DNA of 64,000 nt from Monilinia fructicola (GCA_008692225.1 VICG01000007.1:1027501-1091500), one strand, 5' to 3'; positions 36,801-50,005 are shown, counted from the stretch's first letter. Translations and numbers: made by a program. Notes: generated from the letters alone by a model not told the origin.

Positions 36801-39800
36801 CTCACGGCTCTATTCAGTGGAATTATTTCATAATATTTCGATTCCATATATTTATCCTGCAATTTGCGTAGGAGTGCAGTATGCTCCTCATGCGCGCGCT
36901 TCATTAAGCGATCTATTTCAGCTTTACAGGCGTCCGCTTTTTCGGGTGCCACGCTGTCAATGTTGATTCCTTTGATTCTAGAGATTACTGATGTCATGAA
37001 CCGGTTCCATCGTTCTTCTATCTTTGTAAAGAGCTCGTTCTTCAATCTAAGATCGTTGTCTACTTTCCAAGTGATTCTTGTTCGAGGTACGACAATTTCC
37101 AGGAGGTCAATCGGATCATAATGTATCCTAATGGCGACATTACGAAAGCCAAAATATCGCAAATGGTCACGATGCAAATCATGGGGGCAAAATCCTGCTC
37201 TGAGGTGCAAATCGCTGCTCCAGAAGGAGAGCTCTAGATACTTCCCAAAAGAGTATTTCCAAGTACTTTCAGACATGGGCATGACCTGGGTCTCCTTTTG
37301 GCATTTTTTGCAGTAGCTCCACATCAAAATAGAATCCTGAAGCCCTTTGATCTTGCAAGGCGATCTTTCAACAAATACCGTGATGCGGGCTTCACCGTGA
37401 ACGTAAGTTCGGTGATGCTCAGACATCTTTCGATCGCAGCCATTGAATGTACATGTTGTGTTGATTGTCAAGCACAAGTCTTCTACATATTGACCTAATG
37501 TGCAATCAGGATCTATTTCTGCTGATATTTCGTGCTCAGTATAGAAGGCGAGAGTGAGAAGGTCGGGTCCAGCGCAGGGAATTGAAGTTTCGGTACAGAC
37601 AACCGTGTATAGCACTGTGATATTTTGATGTCCATATGGATCAAAAAGGTTGAGATTTCCTTGAATATAATTCTCCCATTGACGGGTTTGTGTTTGGTAA
37701 TTATGCAAAGCTTTATCGTATTCAGCGTCATGTACAGCATGCAGAACCTCCATAATTTGCTTAGGTGCATTTTTTATACTCTCGTGGACCATATCGGGCT
37801 TTATGAGCTGGAATTTTTGCGGTTTCGACTTTTCTGTATCAGTCTGCTCTTCAAACATGTCCTGGTCTCGAAGCCTTTTCAAATAAACGAGTCTTCGCTC
37901 CTGCTCTCTGGCCCGAACCAGTAGGTATGGCTGCACAAATTTGACAAATGGCGAAGCAGATAGAATTTTAGTTTGGTGGTTAGCGACCATATCACTATAA
38001 AAGGTTGGCATGGGTACATCTTCCGGTAGATGATCGTCATGAGAGTGAACATGTGACTCATGAGCAGAGATCATTCTCGAAGCTTCAGGCTCTTGATTGG
38101 CCAAGGTCGGATTTTGAACACCCGTGATAGTTTCCGGGCTAACGAAAACCTTATCAGCCGGTGTGCTTCCCCTGATACCCGATTCATCCTGAGGAGAGCT
38201 CTTGATATTTTTCGACTCAGCAGCAGCCTGCAATGCATCGCTCGCTGCTACCACCGTGTCTTGATTAGATAAAGCATCCGATTTTGTGGATTTTGACGGT
38301 TGGCTGGATTGTCTTGCGGGTGAGAGGTTGCCGCTTTCTGCTACAGACGGAATAAGGACGAATTCGTCCCTCATTAGACAAGTTTCGAGCTTCAAATTGT
38401 AAACCACGTATACCATGAATTCGGTAATTTGCTTCATTTTGGCGAGTACGGGCATACTAGCACCACGGAGAGCGATGGTACATCCCAACTCCTTTGGACA
38501 TCCAGATAGAAAGATGTAGGTCTTCTTTCTTCCAGGAATATCGCCATGGACATACGTTTTCACGTCAAACCCGGAGCTTTTACCAATGTGTACTGGCTTG
38601 AGAGCCACCATATCAATAGAGGAGATGACCTCCGTCTGAGCGCACCTTGAGACAGCCTCTATCACTGATGGTTTGACATTGTAAATGACAGCAATATTTG
38701 CCTCAGCGAGATATTGCAAAGCAAGTCCGGAAATATGCTTCTGAACCAGCAGAAGTTGGGGACGCAGCGATGCAATTCGATTTACCATGTTTCGCAAGAA
38801 TTCTTTTTCCTGGGCTATGACAGGTTCCAGACTCATGAAAGAAGATTGATGGCGTTGGTATTCAATGGGAAATGATACAATGACAATTCGGGGATTTGAA
38901 ATGCTTCTGGGCATGCTTTTTCAAGGCGAGATTCTTGGTAAAGACAACACCTGACACATAAGCAGTGTCGCCCGGTTTTCCTCCAGGTATCTTTTTTAGT
39001 TTGACATAATGTCGGATATCTATGTCATCGCCACGCCGAACATCCGGGTTGACATCATCTGTGCATTGGAGAAGGATAGGTATTAGAGCCTTCTCCCAGG
39101 AAGCAACATTTGGGACGTCTGCATCTTCGAGTAATTGGTGTAGTAACCGGCGAACATGATGCAAACTGGCATTGTTTAGCTCCACTGCGGGGGCCTTAGC
39201 ATCTCGCATCGATGCGCTTCGAGTCATTTTCGAAGGCACACCCACTGAGGTAGGCGGATCTGACAAGTTTTCTGGCGTAGCGGCTTCTTCACTTAAATTT
39301 CCAAACCCCTTCGGTAATCCTGCTGGCTTTATTTGCCTTGGTGAAGGTCGAGTGTGGTGTAAAGTGTTACTAGCGACGCTCAGGTTACGTCGACGATTCG
39401 GTCGAGTAAAAGCGCCCACGGTTGCGCTAGCATCTTCCAAGCCTCGACTTGTAAAACTAATTCCACTGACACTTTTATCACCGGTCCTAGCTCTATGCCT
39501 TTTGGTAGCGTTCAGCAGGGAGCCGAAGCCTGATTTATCATTCTCAAATGCAGGAGTTGCGGCGTTACTATTGTTCAGGGTGGCGAAAATACTCATTTGC
39601 TCATCGGCACTTGAACCCTCATCCGACATGTATGGTGCTAAATCAGGATCGATGATATTATCATCATGGAAGGCCGGTAAACGACTTCCTTTCCCAATGT
39701 CATCAGTCAGTCCTCGATGAAACGGTGCTCTATCCCCGGCAGAGTTTTTAAAGCGCCCAAGAAAGTTGTGTTTAGACTGATGTCGTCTGTGGCTAGAAGA

Positions 39801-41696
39801 AGGAGGCCTCGCAGCAGCAGACAATGCCTTCAATGATCTAGATGAGCTTGGGCGGCTCAGTTGTGGTGCGTCTATCTCTAGAATGGCGGAGCGTCTGTTG
39901 GAGGAATCGCCAATTCGTCGAGTAGCAGGTATGGCCATCATTGGAGTTGCCAGTGGTCTAGATTCATCTGCCATCTTCACAGGATCAGCACCCGTGCCCT
40001 CCGGTAAATCTATCTTGGCTGATGTGGAGGAGTCAAACTTGGCCTGCTGTGAATGGAAAAAGGTTGGCAAGCCTGATTCATCATCCGAATCATCAGACCC
40101 GCTGCTATCGTGGCGTCTATTTATAATATCGAGACAGGTTTTACACATTCGAAGTGAGCCTTGGACTCCAAACCTTTGACCTGAAATAGTAAATGTGCAT
40201 TTCGAGTCGAAAATACAACCACAAGTTCGACAATGATGTTTTCTGCGAAAGGCAGTAAAGGGATCACCGCATAAGAAACACTCCTTACATATATCATCAG
40301 CCATCCAAAATTCTTTGCTTAGCACTTGCTTTCTCATTTGCTCCAAACGTGCGCTGACTACTTCAGCGCTACCTCCATTTGTAGTCGTACCCGGTATGCG
40401 AGTTCTACCGGAGTAGGTGCGTGAAGAGCGCTCATCTGCACCGAAAGTATCATGTTGAACATGATTATGTGCAGAGGTATGAATAGGACTAGCTTCAGCG
40501 GTGCTGCGGTCTGTTGAAGAAGCACGTGATGCCTGATAGCCAGGAAGATGCGATTGTGTTATGCGTTCGACAGCAGGAGTTCGCCTTAGAGTTTCTGGAA
40601 TTAAATTACGTGGTGACGCAGTTGGCCTCAAGTCCGAAGTCTTTATAGAGGAGAGTGCAGATGAGGCTGTTTGAGGGTTATTCATGGATTTGGTCCTTCC
40701 TGTGGTGCCTGCATCACTAGTACGAAAAGTGACATCTTTGGAATCCTTTTTGGAGTCTAGGTTGCCCAAAGACATTCGCCCAACAGATTCGCTTTTCATG
40801 GATTCAAAATCGAAAGACTCCGAGTCATCTAAGACGGAAGAATGACCGGGAAAGCGCCTGCTTTCGGAAGCACTAGTTGACCCAAATGTTCCGGGATGAG
40901 CATAATCTGACGCCGAGACTGGTTCGGATCTATCCGGAGTACCTTTCTTATTTGCTTTGTCTGGAACATTCCCATCAGAACTTCCCAGCCGAGCTTTCTC
41001 ACCCTCTTTGAATGCAACTGCATTGACAGGTGCAACAGTAGGAACAATTATTGATGACGATGGAGTTTTTGCTAGCGGGTTGATAGGAGGTCTACTCGCC
41101 GATCTTGAAGTTGTAGGTGCCGACGAAAGCGAGGTTTTCGATGATTTCATAGCCTGTGACTGCATCTCTGATGAGTTCACCATAAATGGAGACGCGGTTG
41201 GAGAATGAAGCTGTGACGATGCAGTGGAAAGCTGAATGGGGGAAGCAGCAAGTCCCGAATCTTCTCGCGCAGGACCGAAGGAACCTTTCGAGGTCGGAGT
41301 GACATTGCATGCATTCTGACTTTTGACAGACGTAGTGTCGAGACTCTCATTGTCGCCTTTCACTGATGAGCTTCCTGCTCTATCTCTTCCTACTCCAACT
41401 GCTCCTTTGAATCGACTGTATAGACCACTCAAGCCATTCTGCATGATATCCCCAGCCAAGCCTTTACTCTCAGGGTGGGAAGAGGATGGAGGAGGGGGGG
41501 CAAATTCGTTGAACGTGGTAAGCGTTTCTGACTGGCAGGCAGTACTATGTATTTTATCCAGAGCTTGTGCCAGTTGTTCCTTGTCGACGGGGGTCCCCCC
41601 AGGAATTGATGTCAACGATCCTCGACGAGATCGCGTTGCTAGTGGAATCAATAAAGGTACCCCCGCAGTGGGCCTTGGTGAACCACGAGATGACAT
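33816..41696 (-). CDS. FAB1: 1-phosphatidylinositol-3-phosphate 5-kinase Fab1/PIKfyve (one extra base)
   Basis: Six exons from 5' to 3': 41696-34460, 34409-34311, 34257-34176, 34117-34065, 34010-33962, 33904-33816. The five introns are 50-58 bp and clustered at the 3' end. The product is about 2,535 residues. It makes PI(3,5)P2 on endosome and vacuole membranes. The FYVE domain is at about residues 460-525 ([32 protein letters not shown]). The chaperonin-like domain is at about 930-1200 ([45 protein letters not shown]). The C-terminal lipid kinase has [40 protein letters not shown] and [16 protein letters not shown], and ends [13 protein letters not shown]. Long disordered linkers lie between domains. 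The frame breaks once at a 5-base A run (T5 on plus, 38917-38921) between [10 protein letters not shown] and MPRSISNP. The start at 41696 follows the Met of SSRGSPRP. Confidence 0.93.
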
Positions 41697-42873
41697 GTTC
41701 CTCACTTTGCACGCTTCTACTCTCTATTCTAACTCTCTTTAAATGCGACGGTGATCTTAGAGCTCGTGGTTCTTAGCAAAGCGATACTCTCGTATCAACA
41801 GCAAGTCATATATCGTATTCGATGAACAAAAGTTGTGCGACCGTTTCGACGGCGTTCAATTTGCGTAATCATGTCATGGATTTCCAGAATCAGATAAGCT
41901 GCCTTGCTGAACGAAATGTGCAGACTGCTCTTTGGCTGGATGGATGGTCAGCCAAATGAGATGAACGCTCTTGATCGAAAGAATCACTAACTGGAAAGTG
42001 GTGGTAGCAGCAGCATTTCCATGACAATAGCTATTGACTCATAACATTTAACAAACTACGGCATAAATCTCTTGCGCCTTGTGAATAGAGGAATAGATAG
42101 TGTTATTGGGAAGGATCAACAGAACGGATGCACTTTATCAATGAGAGTGTTGATGTGAAATATCCCTTCAACCAAATAAGTATCATGATCTGATCAATTA
42201 ATATTTGTTCGATAAGGTTTTCGATTTGAGGTTTATCAGGAAAACTCGCCGATAATGACGGTAACGGCATATCTAAGTTCCGATGTACGTGACTACCCCA
42301 CTTGATTCTACTCCACTCCAAGCCTCCCTTAGGGGCTAATTACATAATCATGAAGACGTACGCGCTAGCCAATCAGAGCTATGTGGGATGGCATTCTTTC
42401 ACCAAAGATGAACATGCTTCTCGCTCTTATTGGCTCAATTAATAAGATGAGATGGCCAATGCACATTTTTACTACAGAATCATATTACAGTAAATTACTC
42501 AAACATATAAAACTCCATGAGCACGAGGGTCTGAAAATCGAGATAACGTTACACCCTCATATCATCACGTGACTTAACATACTCTTTTAAATTGATTTCG
42601 CGACAACCGAAACGCGTCTTCCCAAATCAAATATCAAAGCCTCCCGGCCAATTCAACTACAAACTAAATAGTTTTCAGCGTCATGAATACTATCTACGAT
42701 CCTAGATGACCGTTATTGGAATGGGCATTTTTGCTATATTTTGGTATATGTGTTAACAGGACCCTTTTGAGTTTTAGGCGTGAGCTTGGTATTTCAGAAT
42801 CGTACTGGATACTAGTATGATCGCCTTGGTTAGAGATTTTGAACAATACTGATCGCGACCCCTTTCAGTCATT
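41697..42873. promoter_or_regulatory. Divergent intergenic region between FAB1 and the telomere-protein candidate
   Basis: About 1.2 kb with no convincing gene; short frames only. It must contain both promoters. No notable repeats. Confidence 0.5.
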
Positions 42874-45800
42874 ATGTCACTCATGCGAAGCTGGATCGCC
42901 CAGCATATTGAGCTGTCTTTGGCAGAAGCATTGGTTTGGCTAAAGTCAACGCATGTAGGAGACAAAAACGTCTACGAGCCTGACAATCGATTCTCCTATG
43001 ATCAGAAGAAACTTACTATAAAGCTCGACAAGCCTGGATTGATTCAACTAATTGGCGTGAGTCTATCATCGATCAAATTCCTTTCTCGCCATCCCATCTA
43101 CTGACACATGCACAGAGCAGCAAAGTACAGAATTCAGCTCATTTCCTGACGGTATCTGATGGTACCACTGAGATCGCAGCCATATTCGAGCAAGACTTTC
43201 TGAGTAAGTTTTTGGAAAAGAATAAAAGGACACTTGAGAGCCTCGAGGGAGAGTTGATAGCAGCGGTGGATTGCAAATTGGTATGGTCTCGTCAGTCTGT
43301 AACAATTCCCCAGGAGTACTAACTTCGACTTTCGATGTGCGATTTCAACATTGCAGTAGAGCCACCGAACCAGTTATACTTTCACATTCCAACTTTTAAG
43401 CTCAAAGGAAACCAAAAAATTTCTGGCTCAGCTCGTGTCATAGAAATTAGAGGCACCATCGATAGCACATTGGTCAAAATAAAGAATGTTTTAAATCTTC
43501 AAGAATGCAACACCGACTTCCACTCAGCTGTTCAACCTGGGCCTCAAACTTCATCACCACTTGCACACTCTGCCAAATTTGCGACACAGATCTCGAACCG
43601 AAACCCTGAGCCCAGAAAAGAAAAGAAAGCTATTTCTGATGTCCGGGCCACGGATCTTCTACGCATTCTCGAACAGGATCAGAGGCCAGCCGTCCAAATC
43701 ACAAGTACTAGTCATCCACCTAGCAAACCTGGACAGCGCCTCGAATCTGCCCATATCACTAGTGCAGCACAGCTATCTTCTTCAAAGTCAAGTTCTGCTG
43801 CGACTAGCTTGGAGGGAGACAATGAGGTAGGAAACAAGAAAGATGTGGATCCTCCACATTTTCTATTTAGGGGCTCTATTGATGAACAAGAAGATGGTCG
43901 CGATGGGGTGCTAGGGAACAGAAGGTCCAGCGCAAGAAATATGAGGTCCAATGCTGTTGGATCTGTTGCTGCAAATAGACAGCAGGCCCGCCAATTTGAA
44001 GAAATATACCCATTTCAGGAAAACTTGACATCAATCCCACGTTCTTACCAACATGTTCCAAAAGATCAGGCGGATAACCTTTCTCGTGCGGATTCCTGGG
44101 TTCCATCGTCAGAAAATCATGATCTTAACCCTTCAAAGTTCCTGGAAGCCCAGCTAGAGTTCCATGATAAGCGACTCGCTGCCCAAACTTCGGCCCCTCG
44201 TAAAAACCTAGCACAAAATACCGAAGGCCCAGCTTTGCACCAGGACCAGGAAGTCACCAAAACAGAACATGATGAAGATTTTGATGGTAGTCACCATGGA
44301 AATGACATCCCAAGGGACTCTCACGAACATACTGAAGGTGCTGACGATGCTCACTCCCAGATAGCACATAACGATGACGAGGATCATCAGTCGGAGGGCG
44401 GATCAAGTGATAGGTCGCAAGTCTCTTGGAGTTCGAGCCCAACGCCGGAACCAAACTTTAAGCCCAAGCACATGATTGGGGTAAATGATACCTTCGACCA
44501 AACTTTAGACCAAGACCAATTGATGCCTCAACTTATTTCTCTAATTGATAATGAGGTTGGTGTTCCTAGTCCCAATAGTTCAAAAAGGCCAACTCCAGAG
44601 CCCATTTTAAAGCGCACGGTCGGCTCGTCACCTTCTGCTGAGGCTACACAAAGTGTAAGAATTTCTACTGTTGAGATTAGAGTGCCAATGGCATCAACTG
44701 GGAACACACCTAGTAGCCTTTCTGACGACGAAGAGTTGGAGTTGGACGTTCCCCACGTCCTAGCCGATGAAATCAATAGCGAAAATCCACCTGCAAATGA
44801 AGACTTACGGGTTTCGCAACCTTCTCTGCCCGCCACCACTCGACATAAACCTGTAGTACAGGTCGAAGAGACCCCTAGCCAGAGAAAACGTCCCCATAAA
44901 TTCTTATCCTCGGATATTTTTATTCCCGGAACATATAGCAACTCACGGAAAAAAACCACGAAGGACAATCTGCATACCACTTCGCCCGGGGTATTTTCAT
45001 TACCGCGTCCCCCCAAACTACCATCGAAGACCGCCGAGGCTTTCGATAAAACGCTTCAAAGCAAGCACGATCCAGACAACTCCGGGCCTCATAACCCTCC
45101 TGACCAACTGATATCGTCAAGGTCCAACGATAACATAATCCACCAGAGTACTTCGAAAGCTCACTCTTACTCCCCTCTACAAGTTCCTGGTCTTGATGGG
45201 ACTACTTCTGATGTTCCATCTTCTACCAATCGAAGCTCCTCCGCGGATTCTTCACCACTATTCCAAGATCCCCCAGAGCAAGGATACAATAGGGCCTGTT
45301 CTGCAAAACGACGAAGAATAACGGATCCTCGTGCTCTAGGGTTCAGTCAAGTGGAACCTCCATACAGAGACAGCCATGAACTGGCGAGAGACATCAGGCG
45401 AAAAGTTTTACGAAGCCAAACCCCCAGACAAGATTCGCAAATGGCCAAAAATAGTACTGCGAACGACTTCCCCCACGCAGTAATTTCTGAAAATACTTCT
45501 ATCTTTCACAATAGTAGATCTCCTGATCAAATAACATCCCCTCGAATTACTTCAAAAAATTTTGACATAAGTAAGATTCCAATTTCACCTAACAGGACAC
45601 AGTCATGTTCAACACATATTCGTCAGCCAGAGCAGCAGCCAACTTCCCTTTTTGAAAAGTACTGTGCAACTTATCCACGGTATAATGGTAGTAAGAAACA
45701 ATTCATACAAGCACTTGTATATCTCGAATGGCTTGGAACACCGACCAGACAGCCGAACAAATCATTATGGGATGATTTTGTTCGATTCTATGCTCACGAG

Positions 45801-46884
45801 TATTCGGATCATGTCCAGACTAGTGCAATCAAAATGACTGGAATGCAGTTTTACAGTCACTTAGGAACTTTTTGAGCCAGAATTCGCTCACCCTAAGGAT
45901 TTTGCAGGTCGGATAATCACTCCAGAAAGCGTCAAAGCTGCTTTATCACCTGAATCCCCAGATCATGATATGATCAACGATATGCGTGAAAAATATCGAG
46001 GGGCTGCAAGACCTGCTTCGCAACAATCCACTGCTGCCTGGAGCGATCAATCAAAGCTCATCATGCAAGCACCTGGCGAGCGGCTCAACATTGTAGATAC
46101 CGATGATACTCTATTGTCAAATGATCTACAGGAGCTTGAAAAGCTTACTCCACGAAAGTCTTTGGAGACTGCAGGTCCATCGCCATCCTTGTCAAGTAAA
46201 TATTTGACGCCCACGAAACAAAAGGAGAGGCGAACTCCTCCAAGTTTGAAAGGGCCGCCTGAATGGCGATCAAATTCATCCAAAATTCTTGAGACAATTG
46301 CGGCACCAACAAGGGTGTCAGAAGAACCTGAAATCGTTGGCCCACAACGAAGATTCTTCGAGACCCCCAGTCAACCTCTATTGCCATCAAGGACAGGCTC
46401 TCATCATAGTCTCTCATCTTCCCAGAAGCTAGCATCACTGCCGAACTCGCCTGAAATGGCCGATGATCCACTATCAATTCAAACAAAAGCTGCTGATTTG
46501 GCAACTCCAACTCAGAAAGAGGCCACTCAGCCAATCATGAGTGAGCACAAGTCTCCACGAGAGCGCAGGCCGTCACGAACATCATCAAAACCATCAGTAG
46601 AGAAGTCAATATCGCCACCGCTACTACGAGAGAGGGCTTTGACAGACTCAAACAAGTCAGAAAAGGTTGCAAACTGGCTCGAATATCAAGAACAACCTAT
46701 GAGAGTTGAAAAATCAAAAAAATCACCTTCGGCCGCGCCAATGTTTAAAGGAAAGTGGGAATTTGGCAAGTATCTCGCACAAAAGCGAAGGGAGAGTAGC
46801 AACCGCCGTCCGAGGTTGACACCAAGGACCAGTTTTAGCTTGAAGCCTAGATCTAGTAGTAACAGTAATGGCTCGCCCATCTAG
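42874..46884 (+). CDS. Est3/TPP1-like shelterin subunit candidate (one extra base)
   Basis: Exons are 42874-43056, 43116-43290 and 43357-46884, about 1,294 residues. The introns are 59 and 66 bp (GTGAGT..CACAG; GTCAGT..TGCAG with a TACTAAC branch point). The N-terminal 160 or so residues fit the OB-fold of fungal TPP1/Est3 telomere proteins: MRSWIAQHIELSLAEAL, LTVSDGTTEIAAIFEQDF, GELIAAVDCKLVWS, EPPNQLYFHIPTFKLKG. A very long disordered, acidic and Ser-rich middle follows. Near residue 880 a motif matches the C-terminal block I recall from these fungal proteins: YPRYNGSKKQFIQALVYLEW then WDDFVRFYAHEYSDHV. The final 300 residues are Ser/Pro/Lys-rich. Such proteins bridge Pot1-bound telomere ends and telomerase. 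The frame shifts by +1 in a T5 run at 45869-45873 between FYSHLGTF and EPEFAHPKDF. The family assignment is by motif memory, so moderate. Confidence 0.65.
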
Positions 46885-48106
46885 AGCCATGCGGGGATAC
46901 GTTTTTTATTCTTCAGGGCTGCTTTATGTTAGTTTGGGGGAGCATTGGGGTAGCGGAAGGAGAGAATTGGTTCATTGACCTATAATATATCGATACCCAA
47001 AATACATAATACGAAGCATGTGAAGAATTGCATTCAAGCTCCAAGTTACATATGTGCCATAAACTTTTCTCATATTCGAAAACCCAAACACCGCTGCTCT
47101 GGGTCCAAGATCCTTAGAAGAGTTGACTAGGTAGCCCCGGGGTTTTTAGTGGGGAGATGGCTACGTGATAGGCTGATGCTCTCGCAACATGGATTACGAG
47201 GCCCGCAGAGGCTGTGGAGTTTCTAAATATCTAGAACTGTGGACAGTGGACACTGGACTCCTGCAATCAATCTCTAGTACATACCTCCATACAGTACTTG
47301 GTACTCTACGGAGTAAAGTAAGTCTTACATCACAAACGTAATTAGCTACTTATTACGGAGGATGTCGTATGTACTAGTCCGTAGTATCCAATCTACTGCA
47401 GATACAGATAGGAACCGAACCACTACGGAGTACAGTAGGTTTTATTTTGCCAAGAGGAAGAGCGTAAGTGCTGAAAATATGTCAAGTCGAAAAGCCGCCT
47501 GCTGCTGCTTGCTCTAGAAGAATCTGATCAAAGCCATACCGCCATTAGGAAAACGAGGAACCTGGAAGCCATAGCACGCAACTAATCAAACCCTCCAGGA
47601 TGGACGATGCCACCTCAATGTCCTCCTGTCCTAGGGCAGAGCATTCAGTTGTACTCACTCATCAAGTACATAGGACATCCAGTGCTGTAAGATTACAATC
47701 TAACCAAGACCCCTCGTTGCCCCTCAGATCTTTTTAAGGTTCTCAATCGCATCTAAATTCGAATACATAATTAAAGACAGATTGCCCTCTTCATCTGTCA
47801 GGGATAAGACTCATAAGAAGCAGCTCCCTTCCCAGCCATTGGCCATTGCTCTATTCCTTTTTCTACCCTCGTATCAAATTCACTCGATCGATCAATCACA
47901 TTGCTAATTCGCCTCTCCTTGCATGACATCCAGCCCCCAGAGCCTCCCCCTTAATCCTTAATCCTTTGATGCTTATGTAGCTTTTTGCTTCTCGCTCACC
48001 GTCCTTTTAAACTTTTTCTCCACACACACATACACATATAATCTCGCAACTCTACCCTTTACTTCTCATAACAGATCTTCGAAAATCAACTCAAACAATC
48101 GCAATC
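46885..48106. other. Intergenic region and promoter of the rhamnose-pathway gene
   Basis: No open frame of note. Contains three TACGGAGTA-type motifs (47305, 47352, 47422) and CTGCTG repeats at about 47500. The last 150 bp are C/T-rich and lead into CAATC before the ATG, typical of a fungal promoter. Confidence 0.5.
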
Positions 48107-49106
48107 ATGGCATCGTCAAACCGCTTTTTAATTTGGGGAGGAGAAGGTTGGGTTGCAGGTAAGCCTAGGACCCCCACTCAGCTTGAAGAGCATCTGAACC
48201 GTGCTGACCTGGAGATTGCAGGACATCTCAAAGCCCTTCTCGAAAGTCAAGGAAAGGAGGTCTACACCACCACGGTTCGCATGCAAAATCGTGAATCGGT
48301 CATTGCAGAGATTGAAAAGATCAAGCCAACTCATGTACTCAACTGTGCGGGCTGCACTGGACGGCCAAATGTCGATTGGTGCGAGGACAACAAGGAGGAG
48401 ACAATTCGAAGCAATGTTATCGGAACATTGAACCTGACCGACGTTTGCTACTTGAAGGGTATCCATATTACTGTCTTTGCTACAGGATGTATCTATACCT
48501 ACAATAATGAGCACCCCAATTGGCGGACCTGGATTCTTGGAGACCGATCCCGCCAACTTTGCTGGCTCATTCTACTCGGAGACCAAGGCGCACGTTGAGG
48601 AGGTCAGTACCCCAATCTTCCAATCGTTGTGAAGACAGTTCCTAACTATTACCCAGGTTATGAAGACATACAAAAACGCCCTCATCCTCCGACTTCGAAT
48701 GCCCGTCAGCGATGACCTGCACTCCCGAAACTTTGTCACCAAGATCGCCAAATACGACCGCGTAGTTGACATACCAAACTCCAACACCATCCTCCACGAT
48801 CTTCTCCCCGCCTCCATTCTCTTGGCTGAGCACCAAGAAACCGGTATCTATAACTTCACCAATCCCGGTGCCATCTCTCACAACGAGGTCTTGGCTCTCT
48901 TCAAAGAATACGTGAGACCAGATTTCACATGGAAGAACTTCACGCTGGAGGAGCAATCCAAGGTTATCAAGGCAGGAAGAAGTAACTGTAAGCTGGATAC
49001 TACCAAGTTGGTTAACAAGTTGGCCGAGTACGGATATGAGGTTCCCGAGATTCACGAGGCGTACAAGGGATGTTTCCAGAGAATGGCTGCTGCTGGAACA
49101 AAATAG
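48107..49106 (+). CDS. UDP-4-keto-6-deoxyglucose 3,5-epimerase/4-reductase (one extra base)
   Basis: Exons are 48107-48158, 48222-48602 and 48657-49106, about 293 residues. Introns of 63 and 54 bp are both multiples of three, so retention would not by itself break the frame. This NRS/ER-type short-chain dehydrogenase fold converts UDP-4-keto-6-deoxyglucose to UDP-L-rhamnose with NADPH; the Botrytis cinerea enzyme of this type has been studied. The nucleotide-binding motif is GGEGWVAG, rebuilt across intron 1. Other family blocks are THVLNCAGCTGRPNVDWCE and FATGCIYTYNNEHP, and the catalytic Y-x-x-x-K is in SFYSETKAHVEE. The frame changes by +1 at C4 (48514-48517), between NNEHP and IGGPGFLETDP, leaving a premature stop at 48598 in the upstream frame. 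Everything else is collinear with the family. Confidence 0.9.
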
Positions 49107-49947
49107 GCGCTGCATGTGTCATATGTAACGTAGGCGTTTACAAAATGCTATGATTTTGGATACTATCGTCTCTTCATTCTGGAAGGTAGTTGGATATCTC
49201 CTCTCTAGCGTTTCAATGGAATTACATGACTTTTGATCTAAAAGGTTTACACGCATTCAACCTACCCAGGTACCTAGGTATGTCATTACACCCCCGGAAC
49301 GTGAAATTTCGCATAATGTAAAACTAGACGGACCCTTCGCCCCCCTTTGACCCTCTCCTCCATCGGGCGTGACCAGTGACCACCAGAAGTGGTGGAGGGA
49401 ATACACAACGGTTTCTACCCCACTATGAGTTACCTAGGTTACCTAGGTAGTTCTTGAACATCAATCACCATTTGCTCCTTCGTATATCCTGCCCACGCTC
49501 AAAGGTTTACATGTCCAGTATATCTACCAATTTGACATGATGAACAGGATTGAACGGATCAAGTTCGCCTACACATGCATTATAATTATAACCTTTCTCA
49601 ACGCCGATTCCCATATTTTGTGATGAATATTTCGTGTAATTAGTAAATTGACTGACTGCTGGCTGGCTGGCTGACTGATTGATGGCTGTATGACGTTTTT
49701 CCCACGTAATCCATCCGATGCATTGATCAAATCTAATTAGCACCTGCTTGCTGCACAGTCTTTTTCAGGGGGTGTTTGTTTAAGTTGCCCCCTCCTCCCT
49801 TCATCGGTTGAAGAATATCATGCAAGTACTACAAGTAGTAGATGCAAGAAGGACAACGGAAGTAATAATGATGAGTTGGGATCGTAACTTACATACAGGA
49901 TGAGTGAGTAGTCGGTAGAGGTGTAGTATGGACCAGATAGATGCTCG

Positions 49948-50005
49948 GTCAGTCAGTCAGTCAGTCAGTCAGTCAGTCAATCAGCCAGTCACTCACTCAC
50001 TCATT
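49948..50005. repeat. Tetranucleotide (CAGT)n/(CACT)n
   Basis: About eight near-perfect CAGT units followed by degenerate CACTCACTCATTCACTC. Confidence 0.9.

Noticed and set aside
39172..39720. 182-codon plus-strand frame inside FAB1
   Set aside because: Antisense shadow of the low-complexity FAB1 linker; the FAB1 coding frame is firmly supported.
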